Assembly (NCBI GenBank): GCA_947494565.1
Contig: CANLVG010000006.1
Coordinates: forward strand, 331,980-395,979
DNA: 64,000 nt
Direction: 5' to 3'
DNA from: an uncultured Flavobacteriaceae bacterium
GTDB taxonomy: Bacteria; Bacteroidota; Bacteroidia; Flavobacteriales; Flavobacteriaceae
The notes under the pieces were generated by a model. The model worked only from the letters and a program-made list of their open reading frames with translations. It was not told where the DNA came from and did not search any database. Shown piece by piece: positions 7,403-17,396 of the stretch; positions within the stretch are counted from its first letter, which is position 1; every line of letters starts with the position of its first letter. Position numbers and translations under genes: made by a program.

Positions 7403-9233
7403 GGAGTTCTTCTTTTTTATCTGTTTTGTAGTTTATGGTAACTCGTGTCCCTTTACCCACTTCAGAATTGATGAACAAACGCCCGTTGATATAGCTGATT
7501 CGTTCTTTCATAAAGAACAGACCCATTCCACCTTCACTGTTGTTTTTTGGGACTTCGTCTAGAATAGAGGCATCGAAACCCTTTCCATCGTCATCCACAA
7601 CGATACTTAAAATAGCATCCTTGAAATTAATAGTGACCAAAATGTAATTGGCATGTGCATATTTTATGGCATTGTTCACCGCCTCTTGTGTAACCCTATA
7701 GATATTGGTTTCAGCTAAAGAATCAAAACGAATGTGTTCTTCTGTTTTATTCTCAAATAGAATAGTTTTCCCCGTAAGTTTTGAAAGCTCAATAGTCATT
7801 TTATGAAGTGCCGGAAAAATACCATGATCGCTCAATTCTGGGGGTGTCAAATTGAAAGTTGCTGTGCGAACACCCTTTATTAAATCAGCGGCCAAATCTT
7901 TGAGATAGGAAATTTTCTCTCCCGAATTCTCGATATTTTCCAAATCAATGGATTCAATGGTAAACTTTAGGGCTGTAAGCATCTGTCCGATACCATCATG
8001 TATGTCTTTTGCAATCCGTTTTCGCTCTTCCTCTTGCCCTTCAACAATTTGGCTGGCTTGTTGTTTTTTCTGAAGCATACGCTCTTCAAAATTCTGTTGG
8101 GTCAATTGGGCTACTTTCAATTGATTTTGTTTCCGTTGGGTGATGTCAGAGCATAAAATCAAAATACTCTGTTGTTTGCTTGCTTGGTGCATAGGAATAA
8201 TCGAAATATCTAACCAAATCTGCTGTCCTGATTCTGTAGTGATTTGTATCTCTTCTGTTCGAATATTGTTCTTTCGATTGTTTTTGAGTACTTCTTTCAG
8301 GTATTGTTGTTGTCCCTCGTCGGTGGTTAATAGTTCTGACAAAGGGGTATTGAGTTGCTCTCTTTTGAGCCCTAAAAGTTTCAGGAATTTTTTACTGATG
8401 AAGACAATACTCCCGTCTTTACGGGCACTGGCAAAGAGAGCGGCATTGTCAATAACAAAGTTGAGTTCTTGTAATTCCCGCAATGACTTTTCTTTTTCGG
8501 TGAGCAAGGTCTCTATTTTCTTAGTGTTCATATCAGACTCTACCTGACTTTGCATTAAATTGGTGATCGTTTTGCGAATCTGTAGGGATAGGGGTCTAAA
8601 AATCAAGAGCATTTCAAGCAATAGGATCAAAAGGGAAAATGCCAATAGCCAGTATTCCTTTTGTTTTAAATTTTGAAGTTGCGCATTACTACGCGCATCG
8701 TATTTATTTACGATGTTGTCCATCAAACGCAAAAAGGAACGTTCGTTTTCTAAAAGAATGGTTTTCTGTCTGAGAAAATCAAAGGGCTCTATTTTTTCTT
8801 GAGATAGGATTTCTTCCGTTGCATTGACCATAGCCTTATGATGTGGATCTAGGTTTTGAAAAAGACTAAGGATCTCAGCATTGTTTTCAGGAGGGAGGTT
8901 CAAAGTGGGGTCTCCTAATTGAAGTCCTTTATGTGATGCTTTCCAAACGGATAAGGTTCGTTCTATTTCGGAAATAATCCCCTTTTTTTTCTCCGGGGAG
9001 GAAGTATCGTTGAGTAGTAACACTTCTTTTACCAATTTCTGACTGAATGCACGTTGCCGACCAGCAACATTGATTACCCGAGAATCACTTAACTGGGAAT
9101 TTAAATGGGTCTGAATTAATATTTGAGCGATTATTATGGTCAAAGCGATTCCTGCCAGCGCCAAAAGATACCACTTCCTGACCCTAAAAAAGGTGGTGGT
9201 GTCAAGAGGTTTCTGATGGTTGCTACTCGGCAT
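7392..9233 (-). CDS. NarX-like nitrate sensor histidine kinase (PilJ/P-box, PAS, HisKA_3)
   Basis: With ATG at 9233 the protein has 613 residues; a TTG at 9275 would add 14 residues and overlap the previous gene. Order: transmembrane segment (about 21-40), periplasmic helical PilJ-type sensor with a P-box-like VINVAGRQRAFSQKLVKEV (about 53-72), second transmembrane segment (about 195-215), PAS domain, coiled coil, HisKA_3 with phosphoacceptor His near 411 (ERKRIAKDIHDGIGQMLTAL) and ATPase domain. The P-box of NarX/NarQ, and related PilJ domains, bind nitrate or nitrite. The kinase is encoded within the nir operon. Its natural partner is the LuxR-type regulator at 19907, which has no adjacent kinase. 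NarX proper lacks PAS and has HAMP, so the layout differs. Confidence 0.85.
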   Translation of the reverse strand: MPSSNHQKPLDTTTFFRVRKWYLLALAGIALTIIIAQILIQTHLNSQLSDSRVINVAGRQRAFSQKLVKEVLLLNDTSSPEKKKGIISEIERTLSVWKASHKGLQLGDPTLNLPPENNAEILSLFQNLDPHHKAMVNATEEILSQEKIEPFDFLRQKTILLENERSFLRLMDNIVNKYDARSNAQLQNLKQKEYWLLAFSLLILLLEMLLIFRPLSLQIRKTITNLMQSQVESDMNTKKIETLLTEKEKSLRELQELNFVIDNAALFASARKDGSIVFISKKFLKLLGLKREQLNTPLSELLTTDEGQQQYLKEVLKNNRKNNIRTEEIQITTESGQQIWLDISIIPMHQASKQQSILILCSDITQRKQNQLKVAQLTQQNFEERMLQKKQQASQIVEGQEEERKRIAKDIHDGIGQMLTALKFTIESIDLENIENSGEKISYLKDLAADLIKGVRTATFNLTPPELSDHGIFPALHKMTIELSKLTGKTILFENKTEEHIRFDSLAETNIYRVTQEAVNNAIKYAHANYILVTINFKDAILSIVVDDDGKGFDASILDEVPKNNSEGGMGLFFMKERISYINGRLFINSEVGKGTRVTINYKTDKKEELHGA

Positions 9234-9261
9234 TGTTCTGTTTTCTTTTTGCGACGATAAT

Positions 9262-9855
9262 TTATCTGGGACCAATTGCCCTGGATACGAGTTGAAGAGA
9301 CACTTCGGAAAGCGGAAGCTTCAATGCAGCTGCATGGCCTTTATCGGACATCTTTCGCCACGTTTTTTGTAAAATGTCAATCGTTTTTTCTTCGGGATGT
9401 TTCGCGGCAAAGGGTTCAAAATAATATTCTAGAAATACCAAACAGATGACATCCTCCAAAGTCTGTGTCTCCTTGTTCTTTTTTAATTGTTTCTTTTCTA
9501 GAAGAAATCCGACCTTTTTAATCACTTCCTCTGGGTAACCAACTTGTTCTAAAATGGAAGCCGCTTTTTTGACATGGAACTTCTTCAACTCTTGTCGCCA
9601 TCTTAGATACCCTTCGCGATTCATTTCGAAGGAATCACGTGTGATTTCCCAGCGACGAATATGTTGACAACGTGCTGTCAACTGCAAGACCTCGGAGGCA
9701 TTTGGAGCAAAGGTGTTCAATTGCTCGGTCATTCGTTGAGCGTACAGCAATTCTTTAGGATATGTTTTTCCTTGGAAGACTTCTGTATTCGGGTCTTCCT
9801 TATTTGCGGCATCAAAAAGCGTAAAAGCATGTTGTAGTTGATCCGAAATCGACAT
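9262..9855 (-). CDS. DUF4202 family protein
   Basis: The 197-residue soluble, helical protein opens with QLQHAFTLFDAANKEDPNTE and contains TARCQHIRRWEITRDSFEMNREGYLRWR, the conserved core of DUF4202. His and Arg residues in that core hint at a metal or phosphate site, but no activity is known to me. It lies between nirD and the kinase, 21 bp from nirD, a position this family often holds next to nitrite reductase genes. Confidence 0.8.
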   Translation of the reverse strand: MSISDQLQHAFTLFDAANKEDPNTEVFQGKTYPKELLYAQRMTEQLNTFAPNASEVLQLTARCQHIRRWEITRDSFEMNREGYLRWRQELKKFHVKKAASILEQVGYPEEVIKKVGFLLEKKQLKKNKETQTLEDVICLVFLEYYFEPFAAKHPEEKTIDILQKTWRKMSDKGHAAALKLPLSEVSLQLVSRAIGPR

Positions 9856-9876
9856 ATCAATGGGTTTTGACCAAAA

Positions 9877-10254
9877 CTATTCAGAAAAGCCTACATACAC
9901 AAAGCCATCCTCGATTTTAACGGGATAGGTGGCAATAGCTTCTAAGTCCCCATTGAGATGTTTTCCTGTTTTTAATGAGAAATTGTTCTTGTGCAAAGGG
10001 CAAGCCACTTTGGGTTCTAGGTTTTCATCACCGATCATTCCTCGAGACAAGACCATTTCCATTTTGTGGGGACATAGATTTTGACAGGCGTACCAAGCAT
10101 TTTTCCTAGTGAAATTGAAAATCGCAACTTGTTTGTCCTTATACTTGATGCATGCCCCTCCATTTTTTGGGAATTTGGAAATCGCTGCCGCTTTAAACCA
10201 AATTTTTACATCTTCGGCAGGTACAGTTTCATAAAGGTTTAAACTAGCAATCAT
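9877..10254 (-). CDS. nirD: Nitrite reductase small subunit with Rieske cluster
   Basis: The 125-residue Rieske-fold protein carries both cluster motifs, CPH (in CQNLCPHKMEMVLSRG) and CPLH (in VACPLHKNNFSLKTGK), so it should hold a [2Fe-2S] centre. Many enterobacterial NirD proteins have lost these ligands. It would partner NirB in NADH-dependent reduction of nitrite to ammonium in the cytoplasm. It lies 65 bp downstream of nirB on the same strand. Confidence 0.9.
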   Translation of the reverse strand: MIASLNLYETVPAEDVKIWFKAAAISKFPKNGGACIKYKDKQVAIFNFTRKNAWYACQNLCPHKMEMVLSRGMIGDENLEPKVACPLHKNNFSLKTGKHLNGDLEAIATYPVKIEDGFVYVGFSE

Positions 10255-10319
10255 AATTTAGGTTTTTACAATTATCAATGAACAATGAACAATTGGGAGT
10301 GAACATGATGGGTTGAATT

Positions 10320-12824
10320 TCACACCCATGCCTTTGGCATTTTTTGTGCTCTCAACGATACGAACTCGATGTTGTCATCGGTCTCTTCAGAGTTTACGAA
10401 ATGTGTATAGCGCTCTCTTATTTCAGGAGTTTCGACAGCTTCTGTCCACTCGCATTTATAGGAATCGACCAAGGCCTGCATTTCGGCATCCAGTTCGTCG
10501 ACAATCCCTAAAGAGTCGTTGATGATTACATTTTGCAAATAGGTAATACCTCCTTCTAACTTTTCCAGCCAGGGAGCGGTTCGTTGTAGCGGGAGCGCTG
10601 TTTTGATATAGAACATGATAAAACGGTCTACATAGGTTATGGCGGTTTCCTTAGCTACTTTTTCAGCCAGTAAAATAGCATGTTTTGGATTTGCACCTCC
10701 ATTTCCACCAACATATACATTCCAGCCACCTTCTACAGCGATGAATCCGAAATCTTTGCCTCTTGCTTCGGCACATTCGCGGATACAACCGGATACCCCT
10801 CCTTTAAATTTATGCGGAGAGCGAATGCCTTTATAGCGATTTTCGATTTCTACGGCGAAGCTTACACTTTCATCCATTCCGTAACGACACCAGGTAGAGC
10901 CGACGCAGCTTTTTACCGTACGGAGGGATTTCCCATAGGCTTGCCCTGTTTCAAATCCTTCTTTGATGAGTTCTTCCCAAATTAAAGGCAGCTCATGCAA
11001 CTTCGCTCCGAACATATCGATTCGTTGCCCACCCGTGATTTTGGTGTATAAATCATATTTCTCGGCAATTCGACCCATGGCGATAAGCTGCTTGGGAGTG
11101 ATTTCGCCACCTGCGACCCTAGGTACCACGGAATAGGTTCCGTTTCGCTGAATATTCGCTAAGTATCTGTCGTTAGTATCTTGAATAGTACTTTGTCTGT
11201 TCGCGGTTTCGTTGTAAATACTGGCAAAAATGGCTGCTATGGCAGGCTTACAGACCTCACAACCATGGCCTTTGCCCACCGTGTCCAACAGTTCATCATA
11301 ATCTTGTATACCTCTTAATTTAACAATGTCGAACAGCTCTTGCCGCGAATAGTCGAAGTGTTCACATAGGTTTACCCTGAGTGTTTTTCCGATTGTTTTT
11401 AAACTCTCTGTTATTAAATCGGCCACCATCGGCTTGCAGCCGCCGCACCCGGTGGCCGCTTTTGTGGCTTTCGCGACCAACTTGATATTCTCATTTCCAT
11501 CGTCCAAAACCGAAGAGCAAATTGCGCCCTTGGTCACTGCTTCACAGGAGCAGACTACTGCGGTATCCGGTAAATCCATAGCACTACCAAAGGAAGTGCC
11601 ACCTTCACCGCGCCCCCCGATAATAAGAACTTCAGGGTGTTCGGGCAATGACATTTCATTCTGATACATCTGAAGCAGCATATTGTAATCTTCGGCTTCG
11701 CCGACCAAAATTCCGCCCAATAGTCTTTTACCATCATGGGAGACATTGATGCGCTTATATAGACTTTCCGTCTTATTTTCAAAAATGATGGAATGACCCT
11801 TCTCGGGAGGCATAAAAGGTGTCCCAAAGCTGGCCACATCAACACCGATTAGTTTTAATTTGGTCGACATGTCGATTTCCGTGGCCATGACCGATTCTTG
11901 CTTCCCGAGAATTCGATCTACGGCTACTTGCGCCATTTCGTAACCAGGTGCTACGAGACCATAGATCATTTGGTTATATAATGCGACCTCGCCAATAGCC
12001 AAAATATGTGGGTCGGATGTTTCCATTCTGTTATTGACTACAATACCACCGCGTGTTCCCATGGTTAAACCGGCACTTTTACCGAGTTCATCACGAGGTC
12101 GTATACCGGCTGAAATCACTAACATGTCTACATTTAGGATATCGTCCTCACCGAATTCCATGCCGGTGATTTTGCCATTTCCCAAAATCTGATTCGTGGC
12201 TTTGCTCAGGTGGATATGAATACCCATTGACTCCAATTTTACCTGCAGTACTCTACTGCCTCTACTGTCGAGCTGTCGCGGCATTAATTTTGGCGCGAAT
12301 TCCACCACATGTGGCTCGAGCCCCATGTCCATAACGGCCTTTGCCGCTTCCAATCCTAGTAGGCCACCTCCAAGTATGGCGGCTTTTCCTCCCTTTATGG
12401 TTGCCGCATAGGCCAAGGTGTCTTGTAAATCCTCTATCGTACGGTATACAAATACGCCATTTTTCTCCACCCCTCGAATAGGGGGAACAAAAGGAACGGA
12501 TCCCGTGGCCAGTACCAGATAGTCATAGGCAACACTTTTGCCTTTGGAAGTAGTCACAGTTTTAACATCGTTATCAATGTCGGAAACGCGCTCATGGGTA
12601 TGCAATTCGATTCTATTTTGCTCATACCAACTTCTGGGTGCAAGACGCAAGCGTTCCGCATCCCCATCTTCGAAGAACTCACTTAAATGAACACGGTCAT
12701 AGGCGACGCGAGGTTCTTCCCCGAAAACGATAAGCCTATAGCTAGAGGTATCCGACTGGGCCACAAACTTCTCGCAGAATTTAAACCCCACCATTCCATT
12801 TCCAACGACTACAACTGTTTTCAT
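10320..12824 (-). CDS. nirB: Nitrite reductase [NAD(P)H] large subunit
   Basis: The 834-residue protein shows, in order: an FAD/NAD-binding reductase (VVVGNGMVGFKFCEKF at the N-terminus, second GGGLLGLEAAKA), a BFD-like [2Fe-2S] domain (VCSCEAVTKG near 420 and TGCGGCKP), a second CEVCKP near 520, and a C-terminal sulfite/nitrite-reductase module. The siroheme-[4Fe-4S] ligands CVGSTWC (about 640) and CIREC (about 678) are present. It reduces nitrite to ammonium with six electrons from NAD(P)H. It heads a six-gene leftward operon (nirB, nirD, DUF4202, kinase, siroheme dehydrogenase, hypothetical). A NarL-type palindrome lies 32 bp upstream in the divergent promoter region. Confidence 0.95.
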   Translation of the reverse strand: MKTVVVVGNGMVGFKFCEKFVAQSDTSSYRLIVFGEEPRVAYDRVHLSEFFEDGDAERLRLAPRSWYEQNRIELHTHERVSDIDNDVKTVTTSKGKSVAYDYLVLATGSVPFVPPIRGVEKNGVFVYRTIEDLQDTLAYAATIKGGKAAILGGGLLGLEAAKAVMDMGLEPHVVEFAPKLMPRQLDSRGSRVLQVKLESMGIHIHLSKATNQILGNGKITGMEFGEDDILNVDMLVISAGIRPRDELGKSAGLTMGTRGGIVVNNRMETSDPHILAIGEVALYNQMIYGLVAPGYEMAQVAVDRILGKQESVMATEIDMSTKLKLIGVDVASFGTPFMPPEKGHSIIFENKTESLYKRINVSHDGKRLLGGILVGEAEDYNMLLQMYQNEMSLPEHPEVLIIGGRGEGGTSFGSAMDLPDTAVVCSCEAVTKGAICSSVLDDGNENIKLVAKATKAATGCGGCKPMVADLITESLKTIGKTLRVNLCEHFDYSRQELFDIVKLRGIQDYDELLDTVGKGHGCEVCKPAIAAIFASIYNETANRQSTIQDTNDRYLANIQRNGTYSVVPRVAGGEITPKQLIAMGRIAEKYDLYTKITGGQRIDMFGAKLHELPLIWEELIKEGFETGQAYGKSLRTVKSCVGSTWCRYGMDESVSFAVEIENRYKGIRSPHKFKGGVSGCIRECAEARGKDFGFIAVEGGWNVYVGGNGGANPKHAILLAEKVAKETAITYVDRFIMFYIKTALPLQRTAPWLEKLEGGITYLQNVIINDSLGIVDELDAEMQALVDSYKCEWTEAVETPEIRERYTHFVNSEETDDNIEFVSLRAQKMPKAWV

Positions 12825-12855
12825 AAGCTTCGATTTTAATACGAAAGCACAATAT

Positions 12856-12905
12856 TACGTATTAATACGTATTTTTTATCTGTTTATATGGAAATAAATA
12901 CGTAT
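12856..12905. promoter_or_regulatory. NarL-type operator in the nirB/cobA divergent promoter
   Basis: TACGTAT-TA-ATACGTA at 12856-12871 is a perfect inverted repeat of 7-bp halves with a 2-bp spacer, the 7-2-7 geometry used by NarL and NarP (heptamer TACYYMT; here position 4 is G). A second copy, ATACGTAT, is at 12898-12905, closer to the methylase gene. The same element stands before three other units of the nitrate cluster. The presumed binder is the LuxR-type regulator at 19907. Confidence 0.75.
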
Positions 12906-12948
12906 TCTTGTTGCGGATATGATAATCTTTCCATAAAAAAGTAGTAAT

Positions 12949-13722
12949 ATGAAAAACGAAAACTCACCGAAAGTAAGCTTGGTAGGTGCAGGGCCTGGAA
13001 GCAAAGACTTAATTACATTAAGGGGTTTGAGGGTTTTGAATGCTGCTGACATCATTTTATATGATGCCTTGGTGAGCGAGGAGCTTCTTTTGGAAGTAGA
13101 TGCTTCGATACCGAAAATATACGTAGGTAAGCGCTGTAGTAAGCATTCCTTTACCCAAGATAATATCAACATCCTTATGGTTGAAAATGCATTCAAATAT
13201 GGACATGTAGTTCGTCTTAAAGGAGGGGACCCCTTTGTCTTTGGACGAGCACAAGAGGAGATTGATTATGTGGAATCCTTTGGTATCCCCGTTTCCGTAA
13301 TACCCGGAATTTCAAGTGCCTTGGCAGTGCCCTCCGGCCAAGGAATACCCATGACACGACGCGGCGTTAGTAGTAGTTTTTGGGTGATGACAGCGACCAA
13401 GCGCGACGGTTCTTTTTCCGAGGATTTGATTTATGCGTCTAAATCTTCAGCGACCATGGTCATTCTAATGGGTATTCGAAAATTATCGAAAATAACTCTT
13501 GAAGTTAGTAAATATAGAGGTTGCGAGATGCCAATAGCTATTGTTCAAAATGGAACTCTTGACAATGAATGCTGTACCATTGGTACCTTGGGCACAATCA
13601 ATTCATATTATGAAACTTTGGATGTTTCCAAACCTGGAATTATCATTATAGGAAATGTAGTGGCCGAACACCCTGCCTTTTTTGAAGAAGAGGTACAGCG
13701 CGTACTCCATTCTAGCCTATAG
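12949..13722 (+). CDS. cobA: Uroporphyrinogen-III C-methyltransferase
   Basis: The 257-residue SUMT has the family hallmarks VSLVGAGPGSKDLITLRGLRVL at the N-terminus, VRLKGGDPFVFGR and VIPGISSALAVPSGQGIPMTRRG. It methylates uroporphyrinogen III twice with S-adenosylmethionine to give precorrin-2, the substrate of the Met8-type enzyme at 6809. Together the two genes make the siroheme for NirB. It diverges from nirB and shares the 124-bp regulatory region with NarL-type boxes. No cobalamin genes are in view, so siroheme supply is the likely role. Confidence 0.93.
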   Translation: MKNENSPKVSLVGAGPGSKDLITLRGLRVLNAADIILYDALVSEELLLEVDASIPKIYVGKRCSKHSFTQDNINILMVENAFKYGHVVRLKGGDPFVFGRAQEEIDYVESFGIPVSVIPGISSALAVPSGQGIPMTRRGVSSSFWVMTATKRDGSFSEDLIYASKSSATMVILMGIRKLSKITLEVSKYRGCEMPIAIVQNGTLDNECCTIGTLGTINSYYETLDVSKPGIIIIGNVVAEHPAFFEEEVQRVLHSSL

Positions 13723-13865
13723 GTGTATCTTAGTAAATAAGGTCAGTTGATTGATACTTTAATTTTCTTTCTTTTTTATATTTTTTTTTGAATTCTTCAA
13801 TTTCATTATCTCTTTTTTCACAATTCTGGATTTTCAGAGAACACTTTATCCCATCCTCATAAAAA

Positions 13866-13923
13866 TACGTATAACAACAAATATTTGGCACTAGAAATAC
13901 GTATAAATACGTATTAGTACGTA
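13866..13923. promoter_or_regulatory. NarL-type operator cluster upstream of the nitrate importer
   Basis: TACGTAT occurs at 13866-13872 and 13898-13904, and the series TACGTAT-AA-ATACGTA-TTA-GTACGTA runs to 13923, with TAC triplets at 13898, 13908 and 13918, exactly 10 bp apart. The palindromic 7-2-7 box at 13908-13923 sits next to TTTTTGAC, a plausible -33 element, so activation from just upstream of the promoter is the likely mode. Confidence 0.75.
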
Positions 13924-13967
13924 TTTTTGACCCGTTAAGTAGTATAACCTTATAAATCGTATTGAAT

Positions 13968-15347
13968 ATGAAATCAATTTTGAAAACCTCCTTTTTTCTA
14001 TCGGTAACCCTATTAATGGTTGCTTGTGGTGGAAAGGAAGCTAAAAAAACCACAGAAACGACTTCTGAAGCCGTCGCATCAAAAACGCAACAATTGGATA
14101 TTGAAAAACCACAACTCACATTCGGGTTTATAAAATTAACGGATATGGCTCCTTTGGCTATCGCCAAAGAAAAGGGGTTCTTTGAAGAGGAAGGGCTTTT
14201 TGTTTCTGTTGAAGCCCAGTCGAATTGGAAGAATGTATTGGACCGCGTCATTGATGGACAGTTAGACGGTTCGCACATGTTGGCCGGACAGCCTATTGCA
14301 GCTGGTGCCGGATTCGGAAGACAAGCACAATTGGTAACTCCCTTTTCCATGGATTTGAACGGAAATGGAATCACGGTTTCGAATGACGTTTGGTCAAAAA
14401 TGAAACCAAACGTTCCGAAAGGATCCGATGGAAAACCGATTCACCCTATTAAAGCAGACGCGTTAAAACCCGTAATTACCGACTACAAGAATAGTGGTAA
14501 ACCTTTTAAAATGGGAATGGTATTTCCTGTCTCCACACACAACTATGAAATTCGATATTGGTTGGCGGCTGCCGGAATTCATCCGGGCATGTACACTGCT
14601 GACAACGTACAGGGTCAAATTGATGCTGAGGTTTTACTTTCGGTGACACCGCCGCCGCAAATGCCAGCTACTTTGGAATCTGGAACTATTTATGGGTACT
14701 GTGTGGGTGAACCATGGAATCAGCAAGCTGTATTTAAGGGTATCGGAGTTCCTGTAACCACCAACTATGATATCTGGAAAAACAATCCTGAGAAGGTTTT
14801 CGTAATGACAAAAAAGTTTGTCGATGACAATCCGAATACGGCGGTTGCTGTTACCAAAGCATTGATTCGTGCAGGTAAATGGCTGGATGAGCCTTCGAAT
14901 AGAGCGGAGGCTGTAAAGATTCTTTCTATGTCTCAATACGTAGGTGCGCCAGAAGAGGTATTGGCGAATTCTATGACCGGAACTTTCGAATTCGAAAAGG
15001 GTGACAAGCGCGAGATGCCCGATTTCAATGTCTTTTACAAGTACAATGCAACCTATCCTTTTTATTCGGATGGTATTTGGTTCCTAACGCAAATGCGTAG
15101 ATGGGGACAAATTCCTGAAACAAAAACCGCAGAGTGGTATGGTTCGACCATCAAAGACATTTACCGTCCTGATATCTGGAAAAAAGCTGCGGACTTGTTG
15201 GTGGCTGAAGGACAAATTCCCGCAACCGATATTCCTGAAACGGATGGATACAAACCCGTAACCGCTGATTTTATTGATGGAACGTCCTTCGATGCAAAAG
15301 ATCCAATCGGATACATCAATAGTTTTTCCATCGGAAATAAAGACTAA
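13968..15347 (+). CDS. nrtA: Nitrate/nitrite ABC importer substrate-binding lipoprotein (NrtA/CmpA family)
   Basis: I use the ATG at 13968 ([13 protein letters not shown]) rather than the TTG six bases earlier. A lipoprotein signal ends in LMVAC, so the mature 459-residue precursor is membrane anchored. The body matches NrtA/CmpA proteins: [37 protein letters not shown] and the GEPWNQQAV motif around residue 250. It captures nitrate (or nitrite) for the permease encoded next. NarL-type boxes lie directly upstream. Confidence 0.88.
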   Translation: MKSILKTSFFLSVTLLMVACGGKEAKKTTETTSEAVASKTQQLDIEKPQLTFGFIKLTDMAPLAIAKEKGFFEEEGLFVSVEAQSNWKNVLDRVIDGQLDGSHMLAGQPIAAGAGFGRQAQLVTPFSMDLNGNGITVSNDVWSKMKPNVPKGSDGKPIHPIKADALKPVITDYKNSGKPFKMGMVFPVSTHNYEIRYWLAAAGIHPGMYTADNVQGQIDAEVLLSVTPPPQMPATLESGTIYGYCVGEPWNQQAVFKGIGVPVTTNYDIWKNNPEKVFVMTKKFVDDNPNTAVAVTKALIRAGKWLDEPSNRAEAVKILSMSQYVGAPEEVLANSMTGTFEFEKGDKREMPDFNVFYKYNATYPFYSDGIWFLTQMRRWGQIPETKTAEWYGSTIKDIYRPDIWKKAADLLVAEGQIPATDIPETDGYKPVTADFIDGTSFDAKDPIGYINSFSIGNKD

Positions 15348-15385
15348 GAAATTCTATTCTCATAATCGAAGCAAAGTAAAGCAGC

Positions 15386-16486
15386 ATGGAACAAGAAATC
15401 ACATTAAAAAAAGAAAGTCAACCCTTGGCATTTTTAAAGCCTTTGGTCGTCAAGTTTACGCCAAAGTTTCAAAAGGGGGATATTATTTCTTCCTTAAAGA
15501 AAACGGGAATTACCATTGTCTCGATCCTATTGTTTTTGGGCTTATGGCATTTGGGTTCCAAGGCCCTGTATAATAAAGAAGCAGCCTACAAAATCGAGAA
15601 GGCACTAACGGAACAGGGGCAGGCAGCGGCAGATGCCGAACGTGCCTGTATCGCCTCAGGCGATAGTAGTTGTCAACCGAATACACTGCCTTCTCCGGCT
15701 CAAGTTTGGAGTTCGCTACAGGCCTTAATTGCAGACCACAAAGTAATTACTGCAGACAAAGCAGCCTTTGTTGAAAAGATGGCCGAAACGAATATCAAGT
15801 TAGTGGAACAGGGTAAAGATGCGATTGTCTATACCGGTCGTGCCTCCTTTGTGGATATTGTTTTGACCAGTATAAAAACCGTGTTCGCTGGTTTTCTATT
15901 GGCGCTTTTAATTGCTGTACCTATTGGAGTTATTATCGGTTTGAGTCCCTCGTTACGAAGTGCGTTCAACTGGTTTATTCAAGTTTTTAAACCCGTATCC
16001 CCTGTAGTTTGGTACTTACTGGTTTTCATGATCGTAAAGACCTTGTATATTGGGGATAGCTCGGATAATGCTTTCGTGATTTCCTTTATAAGTGTGGGTT
16101 TATGTGCCATGTGGGCGACGCTCGTCAATACGGCTATGGGCGTTTCTTCGGTGGATAAAGATTACATCAATGTTGCAAAAGTTTTAAAATTAGGCACGTT
16201 TCAAAAGGTGTTTAAAGTGATTTTGCCTTCCTCCTTACCCTTGATCTTTACGGGATTACGAATTACCCTTTCAGTAGCTTGGATGGTTTTAATTGCCATC
16301 GAACTATTGGCCCAAAGTCAAGGACTAGGACTCTTTGTTTGGGAAGAATTCCAAAACGGAGCGAACGATTCAAACGCAAAAATTATCGTGGCCATGTTCA
16401 TCATCGGTATCATCGGTTTCTTATTGGATAGACTGATGCTAACCGTACAGAATATGGTCTCGTTCAACAAAAACGAGGGAGTATAA
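15386..16486 (+). CDS. nrtB: Nitrate ABC importer permease
   Basis: The 366-residue inner-membrane protein has an N-terminal anchor (ITIVSILLFLGLWHLG), then a periplasmic stretch of about 110 residues, then a BPD_transp_1 domain with five or six segments and the EAA-type loop (NVAKVLKLGTFQKVFKVILPSSLP). The long insert before the second segment, with two Cys (ERACIASGDSSCQPN), is larger than in cyanobacterial NrtB. It sits between the binding protein and two ATPases and forms the channel of the importer. Confidence 0.88.
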   Translation: MEQEITLKKESQPLAFLKPLVVKFTPKFQKGDIISSLKKTGITIVSILLFLGLWHLGSKALYNKEAAYKIEKALTEQGQAAADAERACIASGDSSCQPNTLPSPAQVWSSLQALIADHKVITADKAAFVEKMAETNIKLVEQGKDAIVYTGRASFVDIVLTSIKTVFAGFLLALLIAVPIGVIIGLSPSLRSAFNWFIQVFKPVSPVVWYLLVFMIVKTLYIGDSSDNAFVISFISVGLCAMWATLVNTAMGVSSVDKDYINVAKVLKLGTFQKVFKVILPSSLPLIFTGLRITLSVAWMVLIAIELLAQSQGLGLFVWEEFQNGANDSNAKIIVAMFIIGIIGFLLDRLMLTVQNMVSFNKNEGV

Positions 16487-16544
16487 AAAAGATATAAGAC
16501 AGCTACACTGCTAGACGTAAGACGAATCATTCATAACTAAAAAG

Positions 16545-17384
16545 ATGGCATACCTAGAACTAAATAACATCAATAAAACCTACGGAGAAGGAGAAAACGC
16601 TACTGAAGTGCTTTCAGATATCAATCTCTCTATAGAGGAAGGAGAATTTGTTGCCATCGTGGGCTTTACCGGAAGTGGAAAAACAACTTTGGTCAACCTG
16701 ATCAATGGACTCCTAAAGCCAAGCAGCGGTGAGGTTTTGTTCAAAGGAGAACCTGTGGTGGATACAAGTCATGAAAGGGGCGTGATTTTTCAAAACTATT
16801 CCTTATTGCCGTGGTTAACGGTAGGGCAGAATGTCTATATGGCGGTCAAAGAAGCTTTTCCAAAGGAGTCTAAAAGTACATTACAGCAGAGGGTTCGCGA
16901 CTATGTCGATATGGTCAGCCTAACGCCTGCGATTAACAAAAGACCAAAGGAACTATCTGGGGGAATGCGTCAGCGTGTGGCGGTCGCAAGGGCCTTAGCC
17001 ATGAATCCTGAGATGATCATCATGGACGAACCTTTAGGAGCTTTAGACGCTCTGACCCGGGGTAATCTTCAAGATGAGATTTTGAATATCTGGAGTAAAG
17101 ACAAACGCACTGCGCTCTTGATTACCAATGATGTAGACGAAGGTATTTATATGGCGGATAGAATTATTCCTTTAAAGCCTGGACCAAATGCGACTTTGGG
17201 TCCGGAGTTTAAAATTGATATTGAACGGCCGAGAGACAAGACGGCTTTGAATGATAATCCAAATTATAAGAAAACTAGAAATGCCATCATCGAATACTTG
17301 ATGGATATAGGTGAGTCTCGTAAATCGGTTTCCCAAGAGGAATTCGTACTTCCTGAAATCGCACCAAAAAGTTTTGTAGCCTAA
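16545..17384 (+). CDS. Nitrate ABC importer ATPase (first)
   Basis: The 279-residue ABC ATPase has Walker A GFTGSGKTT, signature LSGGMRQR, Walker B MIIMDEPLGALD and a switch residue shown as TNDVDEG where a His is usual (ITHD in most importers). The normal switch His is thus replaced by Asn, as also happens in NrtC/D relatives, so ATP turnover may rely on the partner subunit. A C-terminal tail of about 40 residues follows. It pairs with the next gene to form a heterodimeric motor. Confidence 0.85.
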   Translation: MAYLELNNINKTYGEGENATEVLSDINLSIEEGEFVAIVGFTGSGKTTLVNLINGLLKPSSGEVLFKGEPVVDTSHERGVIFQNYSLLPWLTVGQNVYMAVKEAFPKESKSTLQQRVRDYVDMVSLTPAINKRPKELSGGMRQRVAVARALAMNPEMIIMDEPLGALDALTRGNLQDEILNIWSKDKRTALLITNDVDEGIYMADRIIPLKPGPNATLGPEFKIDIERPRDKTALNDNPNYKKTRNAIIEYLMDIGESRKSVSQEEFVLPEIAPKSFVA

Positions 17385-17396
17385 AAAAAGAAAACC

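Noticed and set aside
12825..12948. Riboswitch before cobA
   Set aside because: The 124-bp region is filled by promoter elements and TACGTAT boxes; no cobalamin-type secondary structure core is seen.
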